Below, piece after piece: positions 26,001 through 39,230 of a stretch of 64,000 bases of DNA; position 1 is the stretch's first letter, and each line of letters begins with the position of its first letter. This DNA is from Linepithema humile (lineage: Eukaryota; Arthropoda; Insecta; Hymenoptera; Formicidae): NCBI RefSeq assembly GCF_040581485.1, contig NC_090133.1, positions 27,988,139 through 28,052,138 of the forward strand, written 5' to 3'. The notes under the pieces were generated by a model. It had not been told where the DNA came from, ran no database searches, and saw only the letters and a program-made list of their open reading frames with translations. The translations under genes and the position numbers were made by a program.

Positions 26001-29000
26001 TATGTAAGTCTGTTAAAAGTTGTTAATAAAATATCCTATATAAAACTGTACCTCTAATACGTACAAAGCAGAGTCTCTTACCTATGCGCTTTCTATGGCT
26101 GAAACACGCTATCAACAGAAGGAAGAGACAGGTGCCGCATACAAACATAATTGTCATTGTAACTTCATAACCATCATAACCGAATATCGAGAACGGTTTT
26201 GGCAATGGAGGTGGTGGTGGTGGTATTGGACAGCTTTGTTCGCAATCGACACAGCTGCATGCTGGAGCGTATTCCTATATAAAAAGAGATTTAAAAGTTA
26301 GAAAGATTAAAAGCGCAAACTTAAAACAAAAACTGACTAAATCCACTCTTAAAAAAGATATGTTAACTTTCATCTGTTGTCTCTTTTCTGCGATGCCGAT
26401 CGATTCTCTTCTTAAAAATGAATAAAATATACATTTAAACATTCTAGATCATTTCTCCCTTTAAAATATGAGATTCAATGCATCGCAGTAAAGTTCTACG
26501 GCTGTCAAATGACATGATATAGAATTCTAAGGCGTAAAAATAAATAGAATGTACATTAATGTTAAAAAAGTGATTAAAATAATGCAATAAATTAACAAAA
26601 TAAGATTTCTATTCTTTAAAAGAGAAATAAATAGCGTGTTCCAAACTGCAACATTTCTAGAGTCTTTTCTATACAGCAAATGCGTTACATTTCCTTTACT
26701 AGCTCGTTAGAACTTTACGCCGTTAATAATTCTAATAGCTTTAAGAGAACATATGTATTTAGAATACATATTATATTATATTACATGTGTGAAAATAATA
26801 CGAACATTTAACGCCTTGCTGCACGGTGTGATTGGAGGATCCAACGGCGTAAACACATCAATAGCTCTGTCGGTGTTCACATATGTGATTTGGAAAGGTA
26901 CATACATGTTATTCGCTGCATCACCCATAAAGTGGAACCATTTCAAAGGAGTACATCTACTCGCTCCCCATTCACCGCACATTAAATCCAATGCCAACTG
27001 TCCGGTACTTGGTACTGATACCTTATTGCACGAGTTAAACGTTCCCTCAAGATATTTATTCGTTATGTACAGATCAATGGCATTAATATATTCTACGCCT
27101 GAAAAGAAATTTCATCAAACGCATATTAAAATATTAAATCACTCCGATAAAAGACTCATGATTCTTATATAAATTCCTATTACAGTTTCTGCAGAAGTTG
27201 CTATTAAACCGTGAAACAAAATGCGAAAATTACCTTTGTCTGTTTTGGCTTTCTCCGTAACATTGATAAATTTGCTTTGGTTGGTAGCGCATGTAAAGTC
27301 GCAAAAATGCTTCACTAAATTGTCCAAGCAGCTCGGACATCTTTTTAAAAAGTTCGATGCGAGCTTAATATTCGTATCTAAGTTGATAAGTTGATTCATG
27401 TCGCAGCAAGTGTTAATTCCATTGCCGCTGTCTACCAACAAATGCGGACAATGTTTCCCCAATAATTTCTGTCCTTCAGAATCCAACGGTTTCGCTAATC
27501 CATCGTAAGGACAATATTTCTTATGCATTGCTCCATCCATGTAGCACTCTCCATACCACACACAATGTGCATCTTCTTCACAGGTTACCTGTTTACAAAT
27601 AAAAACATTTTGGATTTTTATTCAATAATTTGAAACAAATCTCACACACAAAATTAATCCTCAAGTTCTTGAATTATTTGTACATAATTTTGCGTATGGT
27701 TATATTTGTATATGATTTTATCTTCTTTTAAAATACAATCTTTAAGATACAATTGAAAATCTGTCAATACCGTACAAAAATTTACGTCCAGAGAAATCCA
27801 GGTGTACGATTTAAAGGAATAATTACTCTTTTCTCATGATTTATAGTTTCATATGTACAGCGTGTCTCGTAATTTGTGAATTAAAATATTATACCAGGAA
27901 AGTTCTCCAAAAGCTAAATAAAAAAAGTCTTTGCAATTTTATAATCGAAGCAAGTTTTAAACACAAGAATTTAAAATTGGCCAATCAGAGTCTAAACAAT
28001 TACTTGTCTATGAGTTGCTAATACTGTCGTGCAACTCATGGATTAATTTTTTGGTCTTCATTACTCTCTTTATTTTTGATGTTATATATTAATAATATAA
28101 TGATATTTTCATATATTTATATATATATTTATACCATTCTTTGCCACAAAAATATTGAAATGCACAAATAAACTCTTTCTTATGAAAGAGTAATACAAAA
28201 ACTAATTGAATTTAATTTGATCCCTAAATTGTAGTGAACAATTTATTATTTATTGATAGTTTTATATTCAAATTTGATTTTCGATATGTCAGATGTAACG
28301 AGGGTTATTATATAAGGTATTTCCTAATTGAATGCTTCATGACCTCCGTATTAAAGTCTGATTTAAGATTTATTTGAGTCAATGGGCTGAATTAATGATT
28401 TAATTCGTTTAACTTGAAACACAGTACTGAATAAAGAACTTGCTCAAAAGAATAATGTTTAAGTTTATTTCTTATAGCGAAATATTATATTACTTATATT
28501 CCAATACAGTGATATATGCGACTAACAATAATAATATTCTCAATATATTTATGTAATATATGGTCGTGTTTATATACATGTTTGCTCTAAACTCATCAAA
28601 TTAGGGTTATGTATATATTATAAAGTATCTTATGGAAAACAAGAAATGCCCAAATAATTTCACGATAATCAACCAAAATAAATACGACCGAAAATTAGTT
28701 AACGGAAAAAAAGAAAATTAAGAACAAAGATTTTAAGAAAATAAAAATTGATTATTACACATATTTTTGCAATAATACCCTCAAAATCAATACAAATGTG
28801 ATCCTATTAATTTCGAAATTTACTTTTTTTCAAAAATAAATATATATGTATAAGTAAAAGTCTGTTATATATAAAAAATTCAATATATAAAAAGGAAACG
28901 CTTGCGTTACATATAAAGTGACGCCCCTTATCATCTTCTTTGTGAGTCATTCGTTTATAAAGAATCGTAAGTCACGCAAGAGGCGTTGTATTTTGGATTA

Positions 29001-30181
29001 TGTCCAGATCGAAGACACAAAGAAATATTTTTATAATTGTTTTTAACGATCTTGGTTCATGCGTAAGAAAAAGAAAAAAAACGCGTGTTTGTGCTTATCA
29101 ATTTTATCAATTAAAAGAAAATTACATACTAATTATCTGATTGCATGTTTTGCCGGACTCGCATAATCATACAATGCATATAGATAAGAAAATGAACGCC
29201 TTTCATACTTTTCGCGTTTTCCTTCTTTTATTTTTCCTTATTCTAATCGCGCAATTTTATTCTAGCAAAACAAAAAATAGCTATCTAATTAGATTGATGT
29301 GTTATATTTTGTAAAATTTCAAATTTTTGATTATTCCTCCTTATTAATCTTCCCAAGTATACGCGTGTACACTTTTTTTTATATTCTAAGCATCGAAAAT
29401 ACAGACAAGGTCAGATTGAGAACGAAGTTATTGAATGAGAGTAGGTACTTTGTATCGCGAAATACATTCTTCGACGCTGAGTTGTCAAAGCATCATTTAC
29501 ATTTAATCGCCTGCGGTTAATACAACTTTTTCTATTTCATATTGCGATTATAAAATGAGTCATGTTTCTAAAGAATGATAAACACATTTGAGTTAATCGA
29601 AGTTGACATAATTGGATCAAAATGTTCCAGTATATTTTCTAAAATCATATGTTTAAATATAAAGGCATCTCGATAACGGAGTCGTTAACCAAACGACTTG
29701 AACTTTCAAGTGAAAAGAAACTTCTCGTCGATCTCGACCCAACGAATAAATGTGAAAACGGCAAAACGGGAGCCGCAGTAAAAGTGTAATTGAATTTAAT
29801 AAATCCTATAAGATGAGCGATAGGCTTTCTCAACGATCAGCCGAGATGACGTCACGTAACGTACAAACGTGCCGAAGTTACTGGGTTGTGGCACGTACAC
29901 AGTGTGATTTTTGGTGTGTATGTGAGTTTTATATGTATAATATGCGCATGACGCGCGCCCAGGTAAGACGAAGAAAGGCACAAAGGGGGTTGACGTGACG
30001 CGCGTGCGGCACACAAGCATTGCAAAAAGGACGCGCAAATACGCGATGCGTCACTTACCAAACCCGTGAAACCGGACAAGGTCAGCAGCAATAGGGGCCA
30101 AAGAACGACATTGCGCATTCTGACCGCTCCTATCAAAGTCCGATGACGAACGGCCGCGACCGATACACCAGCCTTGTGCAT
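14014..30181 (-). CDS. NPC1: NPC intracellular cholesterol transporter 1 (Niemann-Pick C1)
   Basis: NPC1 receives cholesterol from NPC2 and exports it from late endosomes/lysosomes. Nineteen minus-strand exons, phases all closing: 30059-30181, 27234-27588, 26806-27098, 26082-26274, 24268-24399, 22508-22627, 22176-22393, 21726-22027, 21159-21356, 20868-21069, 20483-20780, 20269-20396, 19686-19940, 19420-19583, 19225-19337, 18544-19130, 18263-18451, 17943-18030, 14014-14195 (1379 residues; human 1278). The signal peptide is around MRNVVLWPLLLLTLSG, so the Met at 30118 (A at -3) may be the true start. Then come the Cys-rich sterol-binding domain (ending in a proline run), first span, luminal domain (TTDPVELWASPHSR), sterol-sensing domain ([36 protein letters not shown]), second luminal domain (CAKGGHAAYG, FPYSVFYVFYEQYLT) and last spans (GSSVFSGITLTKFGGI, GLIFLPVLLSYIG). 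The tail is long and basic with PLLEN instead of the usual terminal LLNF. One exon donor is GTTCGT (after 26806). Confidence 0.96.
14377..14657. repeat. MITE with ~60-bp terminal inverted repeats
   Basis: The left end starts TATACAGGGTGATTTG and the right end, read in reverse, starts TATACAGGATGTTCC; the two arms stay similar for about 60 bases (shared ACAGCAGG). The flanks are TATA-like. It is the complete member of a family whose partial copies lie at 6585-6712 and 27853-28025. Confidence 0.75.
15175..15472. repeat. MITE with ACAGGGTATCT-type inverted ends
   Basis: The left end ACAGGGTATCTAATCATTTT and the right end, in reverse TAGGGTATCTGACAATTTT, form inverted arms of about 45 bases (shared TCAAAGTTTG). 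The unit is about 300 bp, AT-rich and non-coding. Confidence 0.65.
17463..17616. repeat. Short MITE/hairpin with 42-bp inverted repeats
   Basis: The left arm begins TTATTAGGATATTTTTCTCA and continues to about 17505. The right arm (17571-17616) is nearly its exact reverse complement. The 65-bp spacer contains a (GT)-rich run. No coding capacity. Confidence 0.75.
22628..24267 (-). other. NPC1 intron 5
   Basis: A 1.6-kb AT-rich intron. It holds an inverted-repeat unit at 23686-23788 and an (ACATAC)-like simple stretch near 23220-23260. No exon was recognised within it. Confidence 0.7.
23686..23788. repeat. Small inverted-repeat element in NPC1 intron
   Basis: The left arm (ATTCTATAACAATGTCGTTA to CTACGCA) and the right arm, in reverse (ATTCTGTAACTTATAACGAT to ATTGCGCA), are imperfect inverted repeats of about 36 bases around a 25-base spacer. 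Confidence 0.5.
24400..26081 (-). other. NPC1 intron 4
   Basis: A 1.7-kb very AT-rich intron with many short A and T runs. No open stretch or repeat of note was recognised. Confidence 0.6.
27589..30058 (-). other. NPC1 intron 1
   Basis: A 2.5-kb intron between the signal-peptide exon and the sterol-binding domain. It carries a repeat copy at 27853-28025. Near its 5' end (29847-29854) is a perfect CRE palindrome TGACGTCA inside GC-richer DNA, which may belong to the promoter-proximal control region. Confidence 0.65.
27853..28025. repeat. Inverted-repeat (MITE-like) family copy, partial
   Basis: The start TACAGCGTGTCTCGTAATTTG matches the end of the element at 14377-14657, and the block ATGAGTTGCTAATACTGTCG resembles its interior in reverse orientation. 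The second terminal repeat is missing, so this is a truncated copy. Confidence 0.6.
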
Positions 30182-32255
30182 CGCACGGCGTTATGTTGCC
30201 TGTCACAATATGTAACGCCCAGAACTCGCTCCCTCGTAATTACCGCGCGACGCACTTAACTTCGTTGCCCGATACGTATTATAAAATAATCATCATCGCA
30301 CATGTGCGAGGAATCTTCACGATGCTTAGCTACAACCGTACACGAGTGACTCTTCTACGTTTTGCGACTCGACTACAATTGATCGTACTGCTCGATCACG
30401 ACCGTCCATCACCATCGAACTCGCTCGACTATCAGCGACTGCGCTCCGAGCGCCATTCGACGACGTTTGGCCGCTGTCGACACTGACGTATCTGATGACG
30501 ATTCGAACCACGAGTATAACACGAAACAGCTCTTCTAATCTTTCTCGATAGTCTAGATGTGTCTTTTGACTCAAATCAAGTTTTACGACAGCTAAATAAA
30601 CATTACGTTATAAATGCTACTATCTTATCGGATCTATCTTTCTTCCTTGAAATATTATATTATTGTCGAAAGTCATAATTGAAATGAATCATAGCTTGAG
30701 ATGTTTGTAGACTTTGAACTGCTTTGATTATATATATTATCTTAATTGTATTAATTTCAATTTATTTATTTTGTTTTCGACTGCCGGTGTTTGTGATTTG
30801 TCGGAAATCAATAATAAAACCGACAGTTATTGACAACTGAAATTTTAAATCCCATTTATCGTTCAATAATTGAGAATTAGAGTGATATTTATGAATCTTC
30901 CACGTAGATTTAGATTTGATCAAAAATTGAGAAATCATATTATTCGCGTTATGGAATAAACCTGAAGTTACAGCTTCTTCATGATTTGCTATCTGGATAC
31001 GTACGATCATGTAACGCATGTTTGCATTCTTTGCACACCGGAAATGTCATTGGTCTGCACGTATACCTTTTACTTACGCTATACTTGACTGATCGTACAA
31101 TTATCTTATTTACGAAATGGTTGCTTAAACTCCAAATGGGGAACATAAATACAAGTTTTCTTTTAATCTGTGCTACGAAATCTAAACAAGTTTTATTACA
31201 TAATCATCATTTTTTTTTAATTCTGACTGCAGAGTCGAAAGCAAGATTTCGTAATAAAACTTTCACAACTTTGATTATTTTAATATAGTTAATTAATAAT
31301 AAATAGCCTTGAACTTCAAAAATATAAGATAGAAGATAAATATAAAAATTACAAATTTTTAATTTCCGCATTTATGATTATATTTATGGGACGTGATGCG
31401 GTTTTTCATTTGAGTTTTCTCTTCGAGTTTTACATCCAAGTTTAATGTATCCTCGCGATCCAAGTTTAGTAACTTTCGCACCGTGGACACAGGCCTTATG
31501 TCTATCCTGTAACTTGCGACGGCAATATTACTGCTGTTACATGACGTATACGTATGCGTAGTTGTAATGCACTATTTAATAACTTGTAATAATGCGTTAT
31601 AATAGCGATATTATCGTCAGCAGTTTTAGGATAACATATTAGTGTAAGTAGCAGTCGTATAAAGTAACGCGAAGGAAGATGCGCGAACGTTGCGAACCGC
31701 CTTTAAGTCACGACAAATGTCGTACTATTCTGGCGACCATTTTTGTGAGATTGCTATCCTAGCTTGTTATACGGGATATTTCGTGCGGTCAATAAACGTC
31801 GTGCTAATAGCACGTGGTAGTTTCGCGACGAGATTTCGGTAGAGGGAAATTTTTGCTCCTCGATTTATAACGAATAGCATAAAACGCCGCATGCATTTAC
31901 ATAAATATGTAGTCAACCGTTCCTCATCCACAGTCGTGTTGGGAATGTTTAATGGAGGAGTGATAATTAATTGAGTCGAGGAAAAAAAGTAATATCCGAG
32001 TGATTTCCGCTGTGTTGCCGGAGACGTGCACACTATTTCAGCAGCTGTAAAGTCCGCACGACAGATCCAGAACCTGGTTGTGGCGTGGTTCACAAACGTC
32101 ATGGTTCTTTATTATGCTGGAGCTTAGTTTATTGTCTTTCTCACTCTCTCTTTCTCTTCCTATTGGTGTACCCGTAATATATTAATTGATAATTGACGAA
32201 GGAAGAAGCTATCGTTTCAGTCTCTTGGATTCTAATAAGGGTAACGCGCGTAACA
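30182..32255. other. Divergent intergenic region between NPC1 and Crk
   Basis: Both genes are transcribed away from this 2.1-kb region, which must hold their promoters and 5' untranslated exons. Positions 30190-30500 and 31480-32110 are GC-richer than the rest. Open stretches there (for example 31767-32102, minus strand) have no protein-family character. No repeat was recognised. Confidence 0.5.
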
Positions 32256-33729
32256 ATGGCTGCAACTTTTGATCAGTACGACAAATCAAGGTATGTGTTG
32301 TGAGAGAATTCCCATATTTTGATTCATCGAGCAATCGGTATCATGCACGTGTTGTATATTGTCACATAATGTTTGAAATTGCGGCTGCATATTACTTCTA
32401 ATGTAATACGTTTATTTAATGTATTTTTATATAAAATTTCATGATATTTTATCTAGGTATTTTATTTTTTTAACAGTACATAAATCATTTTTAGTCCATG
32501 TGATATCAATTATATTTTTGTTTTAATTTAATATTTGTTGGACAGAAAATATATAGAAATCTTCCTAACTAAATGACCTTTTAATGTCTATCAAATTGAT
32601 CTCTTAGGTATTTGTTTTATGTGAGAAGTGATTTGTTCTGAATAATAAATATTGAGCAATTCTGTTTTTTTTTTGTTTTTGTTCTAGAAGGATAGGATTA
32701 ATTAAAATTTAGTTAACTTAATTTATAGAAATCCTTGTAGAAATATTTGTAGGTCAAATCATTTTTCTATGAAGGATTTAATTTGTTGTATTCACTGCGT
32801 GATTTTCTTTCAGCTGGTATTTTGGTGCTATGTCACGACAAGATGCTTCCGACTTATTAATGAGTGAAAAAGAAGGCGGTGTATTTTTAGTGCGAGATAG
32901 TACTTCTATACATGGCGACTTTGTACTATGTGTAAGAGAAGACAGTAAAGTTAGCCATTATATCATTAACAAAATACAACAAGCAGATCAAATTCGATAT
33001 CGGATTGGAGATCAGATGTTTGCAGACATTCCCAGTCTTCTGGCCTTCTATAAGTTGCACTATTTGGATACTACACCATTAATTAGGCCTGCTCCGAAGA
33101 AGACACAAAGAGTAATTGCAAAGTATGATTTTGAAGGCAATGATTCTGAGGATTTACCCTTCAGAAAAGGTATGGACAACTTTCTTAAGTCATTTCAACT
33201 CGTTACTGTTATTTGATAAAAGTATATTAATAAAGTGGATGTAATAATAGGTGATATACTTACTGTAATATCGAAAGATGAGGAACAGTGGTGGACTGCT
33301 AGAAATAGTGTTGGACAAACTGGTTCAATACCAGTGCCATACGTTCAGAAGTACGACGAGGATAGCCATATAATAATAGAAAATAACTCGCGACCTGAGA
33401 GTGGCGGCAGTTCCGGATCTAATTCGAATTCGGGACCCATCTCGCAGGTATCTCATGCAGAAGTGACCGGACAAACCACGATAACGCGAAGATCAAACAT
33501 TCAGAGAACACTACCAGCTTTTGCAAAAGTGAAACAGGCAAGAGTGCCAAATGCGTACGATAAAACTGCACTTAAATTGGAAGTAGGTGATATGATAAAA
33601 GTGACAAAGACTAATATTAATGGCCAGTGGGAGGGTGAATTGCATGGTAAAGTCGGGCACTTCCCATTTACGCACGTCGAATTTGTAGATAATGAGACTG
33701 GTGAAGAGAGAGACAATCAGGAGATTTAA
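32256..33729 (+). CDS. Crk: Adapter protein Crk (SH2-SH3-SH3)
   Basis: Crk couples tyrosine-phosphorylated receptors and scaffolds to guanine-nucleotide exchange factors such as C3G and DOCK180/Mbc at the plasma membrane. Exons 32256-32290, 32814-33169 and 33251-33729 code for 289 residues. The SH2 domain runs from WYFGAMSR (residue 13) with the phosphotyrosine-binding arginine 39 in FLVRDS. The first SH3 domain (about 111-168) starts RVIAKYDFEGNDSEDLPFRK and includes EEQWW. A Ser/Gly/Asn-rich linker follows, then a second SH3 domain near 230-280 (ARVPNAYDKTALKLEVGD, GQWEGELHG). The second intron is only 81 bases. The gene converges with AMPK alpha downstream. Confidence 0.96.
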
Positions 33730-36576
33730 CAAAAATTCTCCGAATGTGATACGTTGTATGTGTGACAAAGGGGAAAAAGATTCTTCCTATATTATCAAAA
33801 TTTAGGTTATTAATACATCTATTATATGTACTATCACACGGATATGCTTATCTCATCTGAATCAAGTCTGAACAACTATATTATATTTACATTCATTTCA
33901 TTATTGCATGTTACATACTGCAAGAATAGACTCCATATTTTCGTGCAATATGTTGAAACATAACAGACGTTTAAAGATGTGCGTTAGTATCTCTACAGTG
34001 TTAATAATTTAGTCACTTGTCAATCCATAATCTTGTGTTATACATTGCTAATTGCCCAAAGCACAAGCATAATTTTATCAAGTTATTAGATATAGATATG
34101 TAATAGAGCTATATATTAGTATCTCCTTGTTATATTTCATTAAATATTGAAATTACATATGTTTTGATGAAATAGCGAACAAAACAATTTTTGTAAAGGA
34201 TACAGTATTTATAGAATAGAATTTATAATGATATTAATTTACAGTTTTAAACTGTCAAGTTATATGTATAATATTTCACATTTTTTCTTACATAGATCTT
34301 AATATAATGCACTAGTTTAATATACACATGTAAGTTTTTATTGTTTATCTAGGAATTTATTAGTACTTGAAATGAATAATTCAATATACAAAATTCTTCA
34401 TACCCTCAACAAGTACTCGTAGAGTATCTGTTAATTTCTCGAAAAGATTATGTTATTGATAAACAAGTTATTACTTTTATTTATAAATCTTACAATAAAG
34501 AAGGCATGCTTTTTAAATTGTTTTATTAGTAAATACTACAGTTATACATATGTATTCCTGAGAAGTTGTAAAATGGTAGATTCTGTAGTAAGAGGAATAT
34601 ATGGTAAATATCTTCTAGTCAAAAACGTAGTAAAACTATGATAAAAGGGCAGGGTTCCAGATTTCACACAGAATTTAACGGATATACAGTAGTGTGAACA
34701 AAACGAACACGATGTAAGTCAGACACGTTCACGAAATGGACCAATAAGACAGACATAAAAAGAAACGGAAACATGTAGGATAAAAACGGTCCTAATTGTC
34801 CGACTTTCCGCACAGCGAAATCCACGCATTAATCAGCGCTTTAAGAAAACGAAGTCCGTCATTGCACAAGCAAGATTGTATCCGCTTCTTCCTGTGTCTG
34901 TTTGGGATCTGCCCGACTTACGCTGCGTCCGTCTCGTTCGCACTGCTGTGTGCATCTGGACCGCACTTTGATAAAAGTATACTGTATATATCCTTGTCAC
35001 ATTGTTCCATTATCATTGCCAATACGTCTGGATAGGACATTCTAAAGATTAAAATAACGACAGTACGGCTGTTCTGCAAATTATGAAGTATCTTTGTCAT
35101 AGTACATATAATATCTGTTAGCCATAGGTTGTGCCACGATCGGAGCAACTCGTACTAAAAGTTTGTATTTATATAATAACGATGGAAAGACTTAATTATA
35201 TCAAATTTGGTTATTATTGTAGAGTACAATTATGTAGAGTGTTTTATGACTTTTGGGAAATATTTTAATATCAGATTCTTGAATAATACTGCATTTGCAA
35301 AATCAAATGTTTATTATGGAAAAGTATGATTACGTAATTTTTTTATCAAAGTATGTGCTATTAAAAGATTTTCTGGCGGCCATGAAACATCTTGTATATT
35401 GGAATTTGCAAATAAAACCTCGTACAATGTGTATTGTAGTATTTACTAATATTTGAAAACTAGCAAGTCTGTACCATTTATCATGTATGCAATGTTTTAT
35501 TATATTTTCGGAATATAATTGCTTTCATTATTCAATTTTTTAATTTACTGTGTATTTGATATCTCCATCATTATCATCATCGTCATCAAGTTGCGTAAAT
35601 TTACTATTATTTTTCTAAAATTGTGTGCAGTATTAAGAACTGGAAGTATTCCGCATCAAGAAAATTTATGTTTAGGCAAGATTTTCTCCCATTTGATATT
35701 TTAACGAATATAACAGGATTTAATTTCCATGTATTTTTTTTTTATACTCGATATGTAAAGTAGGCAAGCTGAATATCGTAACAGGCAGTTCTTTGGCAGC
35801 GTTACAAGAATCAAGTCGCGCATTTGTATAAAATGAAGCGAATAACTCCTTATATTCCAATGAGACATGGTGCTTAAATAAATTTTCAATATAAGAATTT
35901 ATATAATGTGATACCGGCATACAAATGTTCAAATATTGATTTAAATAATTCACATGTATTTCCGCATACCTTCATTATCATATATGTTAATTTGAAAATT
36001 TTCTACTTTAAATTTAATCAATCATAGTAATTGTAACACAATAAAATCATTATATTATAAACTGTTTTGATCATTTCGACATACATAAACTATCATTTCA
36101 TTTGAATGTACAACATATATATGAGATAAATCTAAATATGCATATAATATATATTTTTCTAAGCGTACGCACACATTTAATTTTTCTGATAATAAATTCA
36201 TTTTATAAATAATATATGATACATCAGGAATAATAATTTTTGAATATATGTGTGTATGTGCGCGCGCGCGCGTGTGTGTTATAATTTATAATAGATCGTA
36301 ATAATGTAACATTCTCAATTATAGTATTTAACAATAAATGATATATATGTATATAATGTTGATTATTGATTATAATCACGTTATACATCTTTTACAGGCG
36401 ATTGCATGCACGAAATTCAATTAAAAAATAGATCGAGCTCGAAAAATATAACTCTTATCGAACTTAGCTTGTAAAAGGCAAAACTCGTGATGGATTTTAC
36501 AATAACCTGTGTTTATTTCGTACTGTACAATTTTAAAAGCAACAAGATTTAACATAAATTTCAAAAAACAAACGTG
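33730..36576. other. Convergent intergenic region, Crk and AMPK alpha 3' ends
   Basis: This 2.8-kb region between two stop codons should hold both 3' untranslated regions. It is AT-rich with several AATAAA-like signals on both strands. A (TG)n(CG)n tract lies at 36249-36279. Positions 34680-35160 are somewhat GC-richer but show no convincing protein. Confidence 0.5.
36249..36279. repeat. Alternating TG/CG microsatellite
   Basis: Purine-pyrimidine alternation (TGTGTATGTGCGCGCGCGCG and onward) in the shared 3' flank of Crk and AMPK alpha. Such tracts can adopt Z-DNA. Confidence 0.75.
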
Positions 36577-39230
36577 TTATCGCGCTAATTGTGTAATTAA
36601 TGCCGCGCACATTTCAAAAAATTCCATAGTATGATGGCCCGTTGCTTGCGGAGGCGGTAATGTTGGATCTAAGAGAACATTTTTTTGTATCGTTTTACAA
36701 TGAGATTATGTTTATAATTATGCATGACTCAGATCTACGTTCAATGATTCAGCTTACCACGTCCAATATCATCCTCTTCGCTCGATAAAGACTTGAAGTC
36801 CAGTAAATAACTCTTATAATCAACTTGATACAATTGTAGCGACATTTTGCTATACCTGTCGGTTAACTGATTTTTGTGCCGTACTCTAACACTGTATGCA
36901 TTTATGATCTTCCATTCCTGAAAAAAAGGACACTTTGCTGTGATATCGTACGATAAGGAATCGATATAATATGCAAACTTCGGACGCAACCAGTCTTACA
37001 AAGTTAAGCGCCTTCATGGCGCGATAAACTTCATTCATAATGTCGGTCGGTTTCGACTGTGATCTAATTCCCAAGTGCCATTTCGCTCTTTTTACAGGTG
37101 TGCCGCGATTACCTGGCATTTGCGCAGGTACGCTACTCTGCGAACCTTGACGTTCACGATATGCTGCAACATTAACATTAAAAGTACAATCACATTATAT
37201 ATTACATTATATTTTATACACAAACTAGTCCACAAAAAATAGAGAACTTTTCAGCCGCGACGTGAAGAGAAAATTCGTTTGATGTTTTACATACGTGCTA
37301 TTCTTTCTGGATGAGGCCTCAATGGACTGTTGTTCGCATCGTTCGGGCTGAACGTGACCGGTGGAGGGCTAGACGCCACATAAAAATCTTTCAATTCCGC
37401 CTTCGCGGCTTCATCCGCAATTCTCTTATTGTCTATGATTAAGTGATAAGCGATTGCCAACTGATCATGCGGATCGCCGCCCAACAGCGCGGAATGCACT
37501 TCCGGTTCTTTAACATTAAACTTCTCGCACACTTCGTTCACGGCATCTATATCAATGACGGATGAATCTTGCTCTACAGGCGACGGGAATAAGTACGATG
37601 GTAAATCTTTTTGGAACCATTCATGTTTCCTGAAAATGAAAAATATCATTAAATGTATAATGATAACAACATTTTTAATGAAGCACTCGTATGTTATTTA
37701 ATGTACTTTATATCTTCGATAGTTGCTCTTTTCATTGGATCGACTTGTAACATGTGGCATAAGAGGCTAACAACAGTTTTATTCAAATATTCCGGAATGG
37801 GAAAGACACCAGCTAGAATTACAAAACATTTACAGTTAAAAAAAAAAGATGTTCATTCGTGAGCAATATTTTTGGCCGATTCATTCTCTTCAGGAACGAC
37901 AACTTACATTTGATTTTGCGAAAGAGAGTAGGAACATGTTCATCATCGAATGGTAAGGTGCCGCAAAGTAGCGCGTACAATATAACACCGCAGGACCAAA
38001 TATCTACTTCGGGGCCAGCGTACAATTTGCCGGATATAACTTCTGGCGCAGCGTAATTCGGAGAGCCGCATGAAGTACGTAAGAACTCACCATCCATCAT
38101 CATGTTCGACAGACCTACATTTTTGCGGAAGAATATTTAACCACTTATGTGAAATGCAAGTGTCAGTATGCCAACTATAGCCAAGTACCAAAGTCTGCGA
38201 TCTTCACATGAAGATTGTGATCTAATAGAAGATTTTCCGGCTTTAAATCGCGATGAACTATCATATGCCGATGGCAATAATCAACGCCCGATATAATTTG
38301 TTGGAAAAATCGCCGTGCTTCGTATTCCTTAAGCTTGCCATGTTTAACAATATAATCAAATAGCTCTCCACCCGAAACATATTCCATTATCATGAATATG
38401 TCTGTAGGAGTACTTATGACCTGGTATCTATACAAATCCAATATGTATTAAATTTTTTATTAGATATTTTAATAACGCTTATTTAAAATTTAAGATGTTA
38501 TACAAGCTAATGTGAATTACAAAGCTCTTGAATGAATAAATAGAATTCGGATTTAAATCAGAGCCTACTTTATTGGAGCAAATAAATTTATTATACTTCA
38601 AATCTTGGTAATAAATTAACATTTTAATTCTAATTTTGAGTCTCTTTTAAAATAATTAGATAAATTGAATTGTTAAACGTACAAAAAGAAACAAGATAGA
38701 TTAATAGAATAAAATATTTTGTCAAAATTAAAATAAAATCTAATAGAATACCTAAAACAAATACCTCATGTTTGTATCCAAAAAAATTTATATTGATCTT
38801 AAATAGATCAAAATCGATTCGATTAGAAACGCTATAATATTGCAATTCCGAACTTCAATTAATACTTACAGTTTGATGATGTGAGGGTGTCTAAAGAGTT
38901 TAAGATTTTGTATTTCTCTGCGAATTTTGCCTACAACATCGAGGCTTTTGATCTTTTGACGATTCAAGATCTTCACAGCAACTTTGTGCTTTGTTAAAAC
39001 ATGTTCTCCAACTACAAATATTACAAGCATTACATGAAAAAAAACATAGCAACAAGTTTTTTGCCTTACATATATTTTGCACGCGCACACACACATTCAC
39101 ACAAAATATTTATTTAATCATACGTACTTTTTACTTTGCCAAACGTGCCTACTCCTAAAGTTTGGCCCAATGTATAATGGCCTATTTTAACAATGGGCTG
39201 TGGTTGATTATTTGAAAGTTTTTCAGACAT
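36577..39230 (-). CDS. AMPKalpha: AMP-activated protein kinase catalytic subunit alpha
   Basis: This is the Ser/Thr kinase subunit of the AMPK heterotrimer, which responds to low cellular energy. Nine minus-strand exons with closing phases (39128-39230, 38870-39011, 38189-38427, 37908-38114, 37707-37812, 37295-37629, 37000-37163, 36758-36917, 36577-36668) give 515 residues, the usual length. Visible features are the glycine loop LGVGTFGKVK (25-34), catalytic Lys48 in VAVKIL, HRDLKPEN with Asp142, DFG Asp160, and the LKB1 target Thr175 in LRTSCGSPNYAAPE. A UBA-like autoinhibitory segment (VNEVCEKFNVKEPEVHSALL) follows, then the C-terminal regulatory-subunit-binding domain (RAKWHLGIRSQSKPTDIM, LQLYQVDYKSYLLDFKSL) and the end FFEMCAALITQLAR. 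No catalytic residue is missing. Confidence 0.97.

Noticed and set aside
29852..30058. Continuous open frame past the NPC1 signal peptide to 29852
   Set aside because: A consensus GTAAGT donor follows the signal peptide, and joining to 27588 gives the expected VTCEEDAHCVWYGEC start of the sterol-binding domain.
30193..30574. Open frames on both strands upstream of NPC1
   Set aside because: They overlap each other in opposite directions in GC-rich promoter DNA and have no protein-family character.
31767..32102. 111-codon open stretch on the minus strand upstream of Crk
   Set aside because: It has no motif, signal or splice context of a gene and lies in the expected Crk promoter and 5' untranslated region.
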